DNA of 64,000 bases from Nocardia blacklockiae (GCF_015477355.1 NZ_JADLRJ010000012.1:124001-188000), one strand, 5' to 3'; positions 10,123-20,278 are shown, counted from the stretch's first letter. Notes: generated by a model from the sequence alone, not told the origin. Made by a program: numbers and translations.

Positions 10123-11070
10123 TCAGCACTGGTTCGGCGGGTAGTGGGCTTCGTCGAGGAGTGGGAAGCGGCCGGAGTGCAGGAGGTCGGCGATGGCCTC
10201 GGCGCGGGCGTGGGGCAGCGCGTAGTCGGGGTGGGCGCGCAGGACGGCGGCCGCGTCGTGGAGGCGGACCATCTGGGCCTCGGCGTCGGCGGCGGTGCGG
10301 CCGCCCGGCGTGACGGGGTGGGTGGCGAACGCCGGGCGGGACGGGTTGATGCGGCCGAGGGCCACGGCGCGGTCGACGCGACGGGCGCAGCGGCAGAAGG
10401 CCTGCGGGTTCGCCAGGCCGCACGACGAGTTCAGGAAGTTGCCGAGGCGTTTCTTGGCGCGCTCCAAGCGCTTTCGATAGGCGGCCGGGGTGGTGTCGAG
10501 GATCCAGGCCGCCTCGGCGGACGGAAGTTCGAACACGTCGCCGAGCACGAACGCGACCCGCTCCTCCCGAGACAGGCATTGCAGCATGCCCTGGCTGCAA
10601 CTGAGCCGGACCTCGCGGGTGAGCAGGGTGGCCTCCGGACCGCGATGGTCCGCTTCGGCCAGCCCGTCGCGCAACCCCGCCCCGAAATCGTCCAGCGACA
10701 GCTGCGCCGCCTCCTGCGGACTGCGGCGGCGCAGATTCAGCAGATAGTTGACGCCGATGCGGTAGGCCCAGGTGGTCAGTCGCGCCTCGCCACGAAAGCT
10801 CCCGAGCGCGCCGAGCACCCGCAACAGCATCTCCTGCACCGCGTCCTCGGCATCCGCCGGCCGCCCGACCATCCGCAGCGCCAGCCGATACAGCGGATCC
10901 CGCAGCACCCGAACCACTTCCGTTACCGCGTCCCGATCCCCCGCCCCGGCCCGCCGCACCAACTCGACGTCCGCGCCGATATCGCCGGGCTGCTCCGATT
11001 CCGCTCCCACCACCACATCGTTCGCCGCCGGCGGTGCCCGCGCAACCGCCTGCTCGGACCTTCCCGCCAT
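10123..11070 (-). CDS. ECF-type RNA polymerase sigma factor with C-terminal extension
   Basis: A 315-residue sigma factor. Region 2 is clear (DPLYRLALRMVGRPADAEDAVQEMLLRVL) and region 4 follows (LSREERVAFVLGDVFELPSAEAAWIL, YRKRLERAKKRL). A C-terminal extension of about 100 residues carries a Cys-rich motif (SCGLANPQAFCRCARRV) that could bind zinc. Sigma factors with long C-terminal domains often lack a separate anti-sigma factor, and none is seen nearby. The ATG at 11070 follows GGAG. The target regulon is unknown. Confidence 0.82.
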   Translation of the reverse strand: MAGRSEQAVARAPPAANDVVVGAESEQPGDIGADVELVRRAGAGDRDAVTEVVRVLRDPLYRLALRMVGRPADAEDAVQEMLLRVLGALGSFRGEARLTTWAYRIGVNYLLNLRRRSPQEAAQLSLDDFGAGLRDGLAEADHRGPEATLLTREVRLSCSQGMLQCLSREERVAFVLGDVFELPSAEAAWILDTTPAAYRKRLERAKKRLGNFLNSSCGLANPQAFCRCARRVDRAVALGRINPSRPAFATHPVTPGGRTAADAEAQMVRLHDAAAVLRAHPDYALPHARAEAIADLLHSGRFPLLDEAHYPPNQC

Positions 11071-11205
11071 CCGACTCCGACGGTGCCCGATCGCCCGCCA
11101 TGCGCCGTTCGCGCGTTACGTGTCCGGACGTCGCCGCCACCGACCGCGGGACTCGCCGAACACCCCGGTCCGGCCGGTGGAGGCCCGGCCGGTTCGGTGG
11201 TGTGT

Positions 11206-12066
11206 TCAGGCGGGGAGGAGGGCGTGCCGGTCCAGCCAGTGGGCGACCGCCTTGCCGATGGCGTGCGGTTGGTCTTCCGGGGCGTGGTGGCCGGCGGGGC
11301 CGATGGAAACGGCTTCCGCGGCAGCGAAAGTCGATGCGGCCCAAGCGATCGACTCCGCAGATCCGAGACCGACGCCGTTGTCCACACCCATCAACAGCTT
11401 GGGGATCGACGGCGAATCCGCCATCCAGCGGCCGTAGTTCTCGATGATCGCGACCACATCCGCGGGCTCGCCGTCGAGCGGAAGTTCGCGCGGCCACACC
11501 AGCATCGGCAGTCGCGACTGCGGTGTCGGGTAGTAGCCGCGGTAGACCTCGTGCGCGGCGGGATCGAGGTTCATGGTGGAGCGCGGCAGGTTGAACTCGA
11601 TGAACATATTGTCCTCCAACACCATTCGCTCACCCTCCGGCGACCGGAACCGGCGGAACAGCTCGGCGCCGAGAGGCGGCATCTCGGCCCACCGCATGGG
11701 CCGCAAGAAGGTCTCCACCACCGCGACTCCCCGCACCCGATCCGGATGCCTTGCCGCCCAGTGCATTCCGAGCGCGCCGCCCCAGTCGTGGCCGACGATC
11801 ACCACGCGGTCCAGGCCGAGGGCGTCGAACCAGGCATCCAGGTAGCGGGCGTGGTCGACGAAACGGTAAGCGATGTCGGGCTTTCCGGAATCTCCCATGC
11901 CGATGAGATCCGGGGCCAGCGCCCGGGTGCGGTCGCTGACGTGCGGGATCACCGAGCGCCAGATATGCGAGGAGGTCGGGTTGCCGTGCAGGAACACCAC
12001 CGGCACGTCGCCGGTGCCGGTGTCGCGGTAGTCGATGAACGAGTCCAGAACTTCGATAGTGGCCAT
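11206..12066 (-). CDS. Haloalkane dehalogenase-like alpha/beta hydrolase
   Basis: A 286-residue alpha/beta hydrolase with all signature elements of haloalkane dehalogenases. The nucleophile Asp and halide-binding Trp are in GHDWGGALG, and the halide-binding Asn is in HGNPTSSHIWR. A catalytic Glu after strand 6 is in VVETFLRP, and the His is in PAGHHAPED. The reaction would be hydrolytic release of halide from an alkyl halide (EC 3.8.1.5), in the cytosol. The ATG at 12066 has AAGGAC upstream; an in-frame ATG further upstream lacks support. It is 87 bases after the MarR gene and could be co-transcribed with it. Close relatives include epoxide hydrolases, but the Asn/Trp pair favours dehalogenase. 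Confidence 0.82.
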   Translation of the reverse strand: MATIEVLDSFIDYRDTGTGDVPVVFLHGNPTSSHIWRSVIPHVSDRTRALAPDLIGMGDSGKPDIAYRFVDHARYLDAWFDALGLDRVVIVGHDWGGALGMHWAARHPDRVRGVAVVETFLRPMRWAEMPPLGAELFRRFRSPEGERMVLEDNMFIEFNLPRSTMNLDPAAHEVYRGYYPTPQSRLPMLVWPRELPLDGEPADVVAIIENYGRWMADSPSIPKLLMGVDNGVGLGSAESIAWAASTFAAAEAVSIGPAGHHAPEDQPHAIGKAVAHWLDRHALLPA

Positions 12067-12153
12067 GGCCGGTGTCCTTCCGTGCGGTTGCTTACATCCG
12101 GTTGGACACCGCCTCGGCCGCACTGTGACAGCGCGATCGAGTGACCTACCTCA

Positions 12154-12648
12154 CTAGCAACTCGGCCCCAGCCCGCGCGTGAGCCCCGGATGCACGCCGG
12201 GCGTCAGGCCCGCCGCGGCGGACAACTTCTCCAGCAGTTTGCGCAGCGTCGCCTGTTCGGCGGCGTCCAGCGGCGCCAGCACCGCGGTGTCCAGTTCACG
12301 CACGATCGGCTCGGCGCGGGCCAATAGCTCCCGCGCCGCGGGCAGCAGGTGCACCGCGTAGGCCCGGCGGTCGGACGGATGCCGCCGCCGTTCCACCAGC
12401 CCGCGCTTCTCCAGGTCGTCGACCAGTCCGACCATCACATTGCGGTGGATGCGCAGGGTGTCGCAGAGCTGCTGCTGCGTTTGCCCGTCGTTCGCCTCCA
12501 GCAGCCGCAGGGTGCCGAAGTGCCGCGGGCCGATCCCCAGCGGCGCCAGCGCGTCGGTGAAGCGGTAGGCGGTGCTGAAACCCAGCTGCGCGATCAGGAA
12601 GGCGGTGCGCTCGGACAGCGGCACGAACGGCGAATCGAGCTCGGTCAT
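12154..12648 (-). CDS. MarR-family transcriptional regulator
   Basis: A 164-residue MarR protein. The winged helix is visible (GQTQQQLCDTLRIHRNVMVG, DDLEKRGLVERRRHPSDRRAY), and helices at both ends form the dimer. It is divergent from the MFS efflux gene at 12761 across a 112-base spacer rich in inverted repeats. The likely role is ligand-relieved repression of the pump and of itself. The ATG at 12648 follows ACGGAG. Confidence 0.88.
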   Translation of the reverse strand: MTELDSPFVPLSERTAFLIAQLGFSTAYRFTDALAPLGIGPRHFGTLRLLEANDGQTQQQLCDTLRIHRNVMVGLVDDLEKRGLVERRRHPSDRRAYAVHLLPAARELLARAEPIVRELDTAVLAPLDAAEQATLRKLLEKLSAAAGLTPGVHPGLTRGLGPSC

Positions 12649-12671
12649 CTCCGTAGGATACCGCCGATCAA

Positions 12672-12722
12672 TGCACCTTTTGTGATTGCACCGTTGATTG
12701 ATAATCACCTTCGGTGCATAGT
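12672..12722. promoter_or_regulatory. MarR/MFS divergent promoter-operator region
   Basis: TGCACC occurs at 12672-12677 and 12687-12692, and inverted (GGTGCA) at 12713-12718. Inside lies a perfect TGATT-GAT-AATCA palindrome at 12695-12707. A plausible promoter for the MFS gene, TTGATT (12694-12699) and CATAGT (12717-12722) 17 bases apart, is overlaid by the repeats, as expected for repression. Confidence 0.55.
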
Positions 12723-12760
12723 TTGAGGGGTTCCGCTCTCCCGACCGAATCGAGATCGTC

Positions 12761-14464
12761 ATGACCGTCTCCCCATCGGACTCCGACGCACCCCCGCTCG
12801 ACCCGCGCCGCTGGATCGCCTTCGCCGTCGTCCTCGCCGCCGGATTCATGGATCTGCTCGACGTCACGATCGTCAACGTGGCGGTGCCGAGCATTCAGAA
12901 CGACCTGAAAGCCGAGTACTCCCAACTGGAATGGATCGTCGCGGCCTACGTGCTGTCGTTCGCGGCGGTGCTCATCACCGGCGGCCGCCTCGGCGACATC
13001 TACGGCCGCAAGCGGGTGTTCCTCGTCGGCATGGCCGGTTTCACGCTCGCCTCGCTGGCCTGCGGCCTCAGCGACACCCCGGCCGTGCTGATCGGCTCGC
13101 GCTTCGTGCAGGGCGCGTTCGCCGGGCTGATGGTGCCGCAGATCCTCGCCACCATCCGGGTCACCTTCCCGAAACACGAACGGGCCAAGGCGATCGCGCT
13201 CTACAGCGGGGTCGGCGGCTCCGCGTCGGCGGTCGGCCTGTCGCTGGGCGGCGTGCTGGTGCAGGCGAATCTGTTCGACCTGGGCTGGCGGCCGATCTTC
13301 CTGGTGAACGTGCCGGTCGGCGTGGTCGCGCTGGTCGCGGCGTTCGCGGTGATGCGGGACTCGCGCTCGACAGCCGCGCCGCGATTGGACATCCCGGGCA
13401 TGGTGCTGGCGGTGGCCGCGGTGCTGCTGCTGGTCTACCCGCTCACCGAGGGTCGCCGACTGGGTTGGCCCACTTGGACTTTCGCGATGATGGCCGCAGC
13501 CGCGTCGGTGTTCGCGACCTTCGTCGCGTACGAGCGCCGACGCGCGCGGACGGTCGGGTCGCCGCTGATCGATCTCGACCTGTTCCGGTCGCGGCCGTTC
13601 ACCGTGGGCCTGGCGGCGTGGCTGCTGTTCTGGATCGGGCTCGGCGGGTTCTTCCTGGTGTGGACGCTGTTCATGCAGGCCGGGCTGGGCTGGACGCCGC
13701 TGCGCGCCGGGCTGACCGCGGTCTGTTTCGCCGTCGGCGCGGGCATCGGGGCGGGGACGTCGGTCAACGTGCTGGCGCCGCGCTGGGGGCGTGCGGTGTT
13801 GATCGCGGGCGGGCTGATCACCGCGGCGGGATTCGTCTTCTACGGGTGGTCGGCGGCGCGCTACGAGGGCGAGTTCGCTTCCTGGCAGATGATCGCGCCG
13901 CTGGTGGTGACGGGCGCCGGTTTCGGCATGGTGGTGGCGCCGACCATCGACATGCTGCTCGGCCAGGTGCCCGCGCGCGAGGCGGGTGCGGCGGCCGGAT
14001 TGCTCACCACGGGACAGCAATTGGGCACCGCGCTCGGCGTCGCGCTGGTCGGCGTCGTCTTCTTCGGCCAGCTCGACCAGGATTCGGCGCGGGGCGTGAC
14101 CGCGGTGACGCCGGAGACTCGCGCGGAACTCAGCGCGCAGGGCATGCCCGCTCCCGCCACGGACGAGATTCTCACGAATTTCGCTGCCTGCGTGCGGGAT
14201 CGGTCGGCGCAGGCCGACCCCACCGCGATCCCGCCGAGCTGCCGGCCGAGCCCCGTCGCGACTCCCGCTGTCGCACAGACCCTTTCCCGCTCCGGCGCGC
14301 AGGCCAACGCCGTGAACTTCGCACACACCTTCTACTACACGCTCGGCATCGGCGCGGGGCTGCTGGTGCTGGTGAGCCTGGGATTCCTGGCCCTGCCGGG
14401 CAATGCCCGCCTCGAACAGCACGAGGCGGACCCCGAGACCGACGACGAATTGATCGGAGTGTGA
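12761..14464 (+). CDS. DHA2-type MFS multidrug efflux transporter
   Basis: A 567-residue integral membrane protein of the EmrB/QacA (14-helix) drug:proton antiporter type. Motif D1 (LDVTIVNVAVPSIQ) is in helix 1, motif A (GGRLGDIYGRKRVF) lies between helices 2 and 3, and the antiporter motif C region (GGSASAVGLSLGGVL) is in helix 5. A long periplasmic segment sits before the last helix (about 450-510). Such pumps export hydrophobic drugs, dyes or lipids using the proton gradient. The divergent MarR gene is its probable repressor. The next small gene starts at or just after its stop. Confidence 0.9.
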   Translation: MTVSPSDSDAPPLDPRRWIAFAVVLAAGFMDLLDVTIVNVAVPSIQNDLKAEYSQLEWIVAAYVLSFAAVLITGGRLGDIYGRKRVFLVGMAGFTLASLACGLSDTPAVLIGSRFVQGAFAGLMVPQILATIRVTFPKHERAKAIALYSGVGGSASAVGLSLGGVLVQANLFDLGWRPIFLVNVPVGVVALVAAFAVMRDSRSTAAPRLDIPGMVLAVAAVLLLVYPLTEGRRLGWPTWTFAMMAAAASVFATFVAYERRRARTVGSPLIDLDLFRSRPFTVGLAAWLLFWIGLGGFFLVWTLFMQAGLGWTPLRAGLTAVCFAVGAGIGAGTSVNVLAPRWGRAVLIAGGLITAAGFVFYGWSAARYEGEFASWQMIAPLVVTGAGFGMVVAPTIDMLLGQVPAREAGAAAGLLTTGQQLGTALGVALVGVVFFGQLDQDSARGVTAVTPETRAELSAQGMPAPATDEILTNFAACVRDRSAQADPTAIPPSCRPSPVATPAVAQTLSRSGAQANAVNFAHTFYYTLGIGAGLLVLVSLGFLALPGNARLEQHEADPETDDELIGV

Positions 14465-14469
14465 TCCCG

Positions 14470-14769
14470 ATGCACCTACTGATACTCGGCCGCGAGCCCC
14501 ACGTTGTCCGCAGAGGAGTGGAAACCATTCTCTCGCAAGGTATCCCGGCAACGGGCGTCTCCGACGACGCCACCGCGATCAGCGCCCTCACCTCGGGAAC
14601 CATCACCGATCTCCTGATCGGCGGCGGAGTCGAGGCGGACGCACGCGCCACGCTGAAGCGAGTAGCCGCCGAACACAACGTCACCGTCCTCGAGTCGACC
14701 AGGCGCGGCCGAGACGTCGCCGACTACCTCGTCGACGACGTGATCCCGCAACTCCGGGCGCGGCAGTAG
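14470..14769 (+). CDS. Small alpha/beta protein of unknown function, coupled to the MFS gene
   Basis: About 99 residues with alternating strands and helices (MHLLILGREPHVVRRGVETI, ITDLLIGGGV). This looks like a short receiver or Rossmann-like fold, but with no clear phospho-acceptor or glycine-rich motif. It starts at ATG 14470, or at GTG 14461, which would overlap the MFS stop by four bases (GTGA). A strong hairpin terminator follows directly. Its tight coupling suggests a role with the transporter. I do not recognise the family. Confidence 0.65.
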   Translation: MHLLILGREPHVVRRGVETILSQGIPATGVSDDATAISALTSGTITDLLIGGGVEADARATLKRVAAEHNVTVLESTRRGRDVADYLVDDVIPQLRARQ

Positions 14770-14774
14770 GAACA

Positions 14775-14800
14775 GCCGGGGCGGGCACTCCCGCCCCGGC
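14775..14800 (+). terminator. Terminator of the MFS operon
   Basis: Perfect 11-base arms (GCCGGGGCGGG / CCCGCCCCGGC) with a 4-base loop, starting 6 bases after the stop of the small MFS-coupled gene. No T run follows, which is common in high-GC actinobacteria. Confidence 0.7.
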
Positions 14801-14938
14801 TCAACCCTGCCCCCAGCCTCAGGCAGCGCGCACGGAAGACATCGCGGCGTATGAATTCACCCACCGCGGTCCCGCACCCTCGCACAGGGCTTGTCGAAGT
14901 GCCGCACACGTGCGGGGTGGCGGAGGTACCGTGCGGTT

Positions 14939-16099
<1,161 letters not shown>

Positions 16100-16135
16100 G
16101 CCCCGCGTCGTGCAGCCGATCGGCGGCGTACCCGC

Positions 16136-17737
16136 TCAGCGACCGGCGTTGCGGGGCGGGCGGATTCGCGGGATCGGGGTGGTCTCGGGAGCGCCCAGCA
16201 GTTCGAGTAGGCCTTCCGCGCTGCGGGCTCCGGTTTCGCAGGCGTTGGCGGTGTCGCGGTCGGCGAGGGGGTGGGCGGCGCGGGTGCGCCACTTGCGTAC
16301 GGAGGCAAGGGCTTCCGCACGAAGTTCGGCGGTGGCGGCCGAGGCGGGAAGGCCGAGGCGGGTGTGCGCGGCGATGCCGGAGCCGCCGACCAAGCGGCGC
16401 AGTTCCGCGAGATCCGTGGCGGACAGCAGGAATTCGTCGGTGCGGAGCCGGCCGAGGAGGCGTAGTTCGGCGAAACCGTGGACGTCGGCGAGCAGGGTCC
16501 GGACGCGCGGCAGCAGTGCGTCGGCGGCCGTTCCCGGGTAGCCGGTGAGGACGCGGGCCAGCGCGGTCAAGGCGGAGTGCGCCTTCAATTGGTCGGCGCG
16601 CTCGGCGAACTGGACCGACAGCACCTCGCGCAGTTCGTCCAACCCGCTGTGCCGGGTCAGCTCCGCGGCGAGCGTCCCCGCATCGCGCACACCGAGCCGG
16701 ATCAGCGTCACCGCGGTGCGGACCCCGAACAGCCCGAACCGGGCCGCGAGATGCGCCCGCAGTTCCGGCGGCACGGGCAGCGGCAGGTCGGGGCGGGCGA
16801 AGCGGTCCGCCGACAGCAGCGCGGCGCTCAGTTCGTCGACCGGCACCGCGGCCAGCGCCTCGAACGCGTCGTACTCCCGCTGCCGCAGCGTGGCACCGGC
16901 GAAGGCGAGCAGGCCCGCCACCGGAATCACGGCCTGGCACAAGCCCGTTCGCTCCAGCTCACCGGCGAAACGGTCGGCCACTTCGCGCGCCGAGTGCAGC
17001 GCGTCGATGCGGCCCGCGCCGATCTCGTCGGCCCGCGACACCACGCCGATCACGCCCAACGGACCGGTGAACTCCGAATCACCCGGCCGCCCCGTGGCTT
17101 TCGGGCCGAGGCGTTCCAGCAGCTCGAGGTCCGCGGAATCCAGGCGGCGCAGCAGATAGACGACGGCGTCGGCCGCGGGCAGCGGGTCGCCAGCCGGGTC
17201 GTCGGGCGTGAGCAGCCGGGTCGTCCGGCGCGAGATGTCCTGCGACAGTGACGAAGTGCCGGGGGTATCAATGATCGTGGTACCCGCCAGCGCGGCCGAG
17301 GGCCAGTCCACCTCGAGATGGTCGACCTCGTGCGGACCGCCGCCGTTCCACCGCAACGCGGACAGATCGAAGGTCAACCCATGCGCCCCGGGCAGCCCGG
17401 CCACGCCCGGCACCCGTCGCACCACGACGTCGGCGCGGGCGCCGCCCGCGGCCACCGCGGTGACGCGCGGCGTCGGCCCGTGCCGGTACCAGGTCACCGT
17501 GCGGGTGCACTCGGTCGCGTCGGTGGGCGCGATGTCCTGGCCCGCCAGCGCGTTCAGCAGCGTCGACTTACCGGCCTTCAGCTGCCCCGCCAACGCCACC
17601 CGCAACGGCTGATCCAGCCGCCGCGCACACTCCTCCAACAACACGGCCGGCCGCGACCGCCGGGCGAACGCCGCCGCGGCCGTCCCGATCAACCGCCTCG
17701 CCTCCGGCACGATCCCGCCGGTGACCTCCGAACTCAC
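16136..17737 (-). CDS. iniC: IniC-like dynamin-family GTPase
   Basis: A 533-residue GTPase of the dynamin-like type. It has a P-loop (ALAGQLKAGKSTLLNAL), a G2 Thr (ECTRT), G3 (IIDTPGTSS) and a G4-like SRAD, followed by a long helical C-terminal region. The mycobacterial iniBAC products respond to cell-wall inhibitors such as isoniazid and ethambutol. IniA has been shown to be a membrane-remodelling dynamin-like protein, and IniC is its partner. It is the last gene of the block. A 726-base repeat-filled gap separates it from iniA, so it may have its own promoter. The GTG start at 17737 has no clear ribosome-binding site. Confidence 0.85.
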   Translation of the reverse strand: MSSEVTGGIVPEARRLIGTAAAAFARRSRPAVLLEECARRLDQPLRVALAGQLKAGKSTLLNALAGQDIAPTDATECTRTVTWYRHGPTPRVTAVAAGGARADVVVRRVPGVAGLPGAHGLTFDLSALRWNGGGPHEVDHLEVDWPSAALAGTTIIDTPGTSSLSQDISRRTTRLLTPDDPAGDPLPAADAVVYLLRRLDSADLELLERLGPKATGRPGDSEFTGPLGVIGVVSRADEIGAGRIDALHSAREVADRFAGELERTGLCQAVIPVAGLLAFAGATLRQREYDAFEALAAVPVDELSAALLSADRFARPDLPLPVPPELRAHLAARFGLFGVRTAVTLIRLGVRDAGTLAAELTRHSGLDELREVLSVQFAERADQLKAHSALTALARVLTGYPGTAADALLPRVRTLLADVHGFAELRLLGRLRTDEFLLSATDLAELRRLVGGSGIAAHTRLGLPASAATAELRAEALASVRKWRTRAAHPLADRDTANACETGARSAEGLLELLGAPETTPIPRIRPPRNAGR

Positions 17738-17828
17738 GCGGCCACCGTACCGGAGCTACCGCCCCGCCACCGCCGCCCCATCACCACCACCACCAACTCC
17801 GCCCACCGGCAACACCGTTGCCGACAAC

Positions 17829-17876
17829 CATTCGCCTGCCACCCGCTCCGCTCATTCGCCTGCCATCCGCGCCGCT
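17829..17876. repeat. 24-bp tandem duplication
   Basis: Two adjacent 24-base units beginning CATTCGCCTGCCA, differing at two positions, in the iniA-iniC gap. Confidence 0.75.
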
Positions 17877-17940
17877 ATCGGAACCACCGCCCACACCCCT
17901 GCGCCCCCCAGCGGCATCATCACTGCCTTCACGGATGCCA

Positions 17941-18026
17941 TTCGGACACGCCGCACCACATCGGCGACGAACTCCCGCGATCCTTCGGACACGCCGCACC
18001 ACATCGGCGGCGAACTCCCGCAATCC
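17941..18026. repeat. 43-bp tandem duplication
   Basis: Two adjacent 43-base units beginning TTCGGACACGCCGCACCACA, differing at two positions (A/G changes), in the iniA-iniC gap. Confidence 0.85.
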
Positions 18027-18245
18027 GTCCGGATCGGCCGACCGGCGATCGTCGCCACGATGAGTGCCCCGACCCCCTCCACCTGCAACGCCGTGGTCGC
18101 CACCGACAACGCCTGCCCGCCACGGTCGTCACCCCACCCGGCCCTCCGGCAGCGTCACTGCTGACGCCACCGACCTGCCACCGGCGCGCCATCTTCGAAC
18201 CGCCTACGCCGCTCGGCCCGCCGCTGTCTGAGGCGTGGATCCGTC

Positions 18246-18490
18246 CGCTTACTGGCCGGTGGGCGGCCGGTGCTCTCAACGCGGCCGTGGCGCAGGTATT
18301 CGAGTATCTATCCGCCCGCTTACCGGCCCGTGGGCGGCAGGTGCTAATCGACGCGGCGGTGGCACAGGTATTCGAGTGTCGATCCGCCCGCTTACCGGCT
18401 TGTGGGCGGCAGGTGCTAATCGACGCGGCGGTGGCACAAGTGTTCGAGTGTCGATCCGTCCGCTTACGGGCCCGTGGGCGGCAGCATGGC
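18246..18490. repeat. About 72-bp tandem repeats derived from the iniA 3' end
   Basis: Three successive units start at 18246, 18317 and 18389 (71, 72 and 72 bases), and a partial fourth at 18461 is the end of iniA itself. Each unit contains, on the minus strand, the last iniA codons (Leu-Pro-Pro-Thr-Gly or Ser) and its TAA stop, followed by the same downstream sequence. The unit nearest iniC is the most diverged. This is amplification of the gene's 3' end. Each unit also has a GC-rich inverted repeat that could fold. Confidence 0.85.
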
Positions 18491-20278
18491 GTCGGCGTAT
18501 CGGCGCAACGTGGCGACGACGCGCAGCTGGCGTTCCAGTTCGCCGCAGCGTTCGGTGCGGCGGGCCGTTTCCACGCCGACCGCGTCCTGGGCGGCCTGGA
18601 GGGAGTCGGAGATCGAGCGGAGGCTGCGGTCGGCGATGCCGGTGAAGTGGTCGCGCAGCAGCCGGTGGATGCGGTGCAGGCGGTCGCGGGATTGCTTGGC
18701 GGCCTCGAATGCGACGTCGTCGAGGAAGCGGCGCACCGCCGTCTTGGCCTCCCCGCGCCGGCGGGCCAGGCGATCCCGTTTGTCGTCGCGGAAAGCCTTG
18801 CCGCCCAGTAACATTCCCGCACCCAGCGACAGCGGGTTGACCAGCGCCAGCCCGGCGACGGTCCCCGCCAGGCCGACCATGACCAGGCCGCCGTAGGAGC
18901 CGCGCAGCCCGACCAGCAGCTTGTGCCCGAGGCCCAGGTCCGGTTCCAGGTCCGACAGCGCCACCGCGGCGAAACCGGAATCCGCGTCCGGCCGGACGTG
19001 CGGCAGATCGACGCTGCCGAACTCGCGGAAGTGCTCGGCGACCCGTTCCGCGAGCCGCACACCGCACTGGTGCGTCCACAGCAGGTTGTCGCCGACCGCG
19101 GTGTCGACGGTCGCGGCGAGCCAGGACTCCATCCGGTCCCAGTGCCGGCCCGGGTCGTTGTCGTCGATCCACTCCTCGGCCGCGCGGGCGATGGCGCGCA
19201 ACCGCACGCGCAGGTCGTGGTCGATGTCGCCGGCCAGATCGGTGACGCCGTCGGCGAGGGTCTGCTGCCAGGCGGCGGTCCGGCGGTGCAGTTCCTCGGC
19301 CTGCGTCTTGGCCGCCCGCAGTTCCCGCACGGCCGCCGCGCCGCGCTCCGGATCGCGCAGCGCCACCAGCTCGCTGCCCAGCGTCAGCGCGAGATGTTCT
19401 GCGGCCGAGGAGATGTCGAGCGCGACGGCGCGACCGGTGGCGGCCTGGCCCCGCACCACCACCTGCTCGCGCAGGAAGTCGTACAGCGGGCCGAAACCGG
19501 ACTCGCGGCCCAGCTGCTCGTCATTCAGCCGCAGCGCGTGCGCGCGCAGCAGCGACGACACCGGGAGGACGGGCAGCTCCAAGCCGTGCCGGCGCAGGTG
19601 TCCCTGGTCGGCGTGGAACACCTGACGCCAGTGCGGATACAGATCCAGTTTGGTCAGTACCAAAGCCACCGCGGGGCACAGCCGCTGCGCCTGCCGCAGG
19701 AAATCGACCTCCGGTTCGGTCAGTTCGGTCGACGCGTCGGATATCAGCAGCACGGCGTCGGCCGTCGACACCAGGCCGAGCGCGCCCGCGCCGCCCGCCG
19801 CGCGGCCGCCGATCGCCGGGGTGTCGATGACCACGATGCCGTCCGCCAGCAGCGGATTCGGCGTCTGCACCTCCAGCCGGGCGACCGGACCGTGCGGCGA
19901 ATGCCATGTGACAGTAGGTATCTCGGCGATCGGCCAGGGCACCCGACGGTCCCCGTTCTGGTCCGCCACGACCAGCTCGGCCTGCGGCTGCGGGCCGTGG
20001 GACAGCAGGATCGGGACGGTGGTCGTGGCATCGTCGCCGACCGGACAGAGTTCGGCGTTCATCAGGGCGTTGACGAATCGGCTCTTGCCCTGATTGCCCA
20101 GGCCCGCCACCACGATGCGCCGACGAGGATCGCGGACCCGGTCGGCCAGCACGCGCAGCCGGTCGACCAGGTCGCCGCGATTCGCCGCGCGCGCGGCCGC
20201 GAGGGTTTCGGCCAGCACCGTGGACAGCGGGAGTCCGGGCAGGTCGGAGGTGGGCTCGGTCGCCACCACGGTTGTCAT
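18464..20278 (-). CDS. iniA: IniA-like dynamin-family GTPase
   Basis: A 604-residue dynamin-like protein. Its GTPase domain has G1 (VVAGLGNQGKSRFVNAL), a Thr-rich G2 (ATTTVP), G3 (VIDTPAIGG, Ala where Gly is usual) and G4 (LTKLD). A helical stalk follows, with a hydrophobic hairpin at about 460-495 (GGLVMVGLAGTVAGLALVNP) that matches the lipid-interacting region of IniA. Mycobacterial IniA binds and fissions membranes and contributes to tolerance of cell-wall drugs. The start lies 21 bases after iniB. The C-terminus ends LPPTGP, inside the first unit of a tandem repeat. Confidence 0.88.
   Translation of the reverse strand: MTTVVATEPTSDLPGLPLSTVLAETLAAARAANRGDLVDRLRVLADRVRDPRRRIVVAGLGNQGKSRFVNALMNAELCPVGDDATTTVPILLSHGPQPQAELVVADQNGDRRVPWPIAEIPTVTWHSPHGPVARLEVQTPNPLLADGIVVIDTPAIGGRAAGGAGALGLVSTADAVLLISDASTELTEPEVDFLRQAQRLCPAVALVLTKLDLYPHWRQVFHADQGHLRRHGLELPVLPVSSLLRAHALRLNDEQLGRESGFGPLYDFLREQVVVRGQAATGRAVALDISSAAEHLALTLGSELVALRDPERGAAAVRELRAAKTQAEELHRRTAAWQQTLADGVTDLAGDIDHDLRVRLRAIARAAEEWIDDNDPGRHWDRMESWLAATVDTAVGDNLLWTHQCGVRLAERVAEHFREFGSVDLPHVRPDADSGFAAVALSDLEPDLGLGHKLLVGLRGSYGGLVMVGLAGTVAGLALVNPLSLGAGMLLGGKAFRDDKRDRLARRRGEAKTAVRRFLDDVAFEAAKQSRDRLHRIHRLLRDHFTGIADRSLRSISDSLQAAQDAVGVETARRTERCGELERQLRVVATLRRYADAMLPPTGP

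Larger units (their letters stand above)
17738..18463. other. Repeat-rich non-coding gap between iniA and iniC
   Basis: No convincing gene is seen in these 726 bases. The stretch holds three separate sets of tandem repeats (17829-17876, 17941-18026, 18246-18490). The last set repeats the 3' end of iniA. Codon-like openness on the plus strand is explained by the repeats and high GC. Confidence 0.7.

Noticed and set aside
9379-12144. Plus-strand open frame of over 900 codons opposite four minus-strand genes
   Set aside because: Runs across several genes and their spacers with Arg/Gln-rich content; the minus genes have recognisable domains.
18246-18490. Possible CRISPR array
   Set aside because: Units are directly adjacent at 72 bases with no unique spacers and match the 3' end of iniA.
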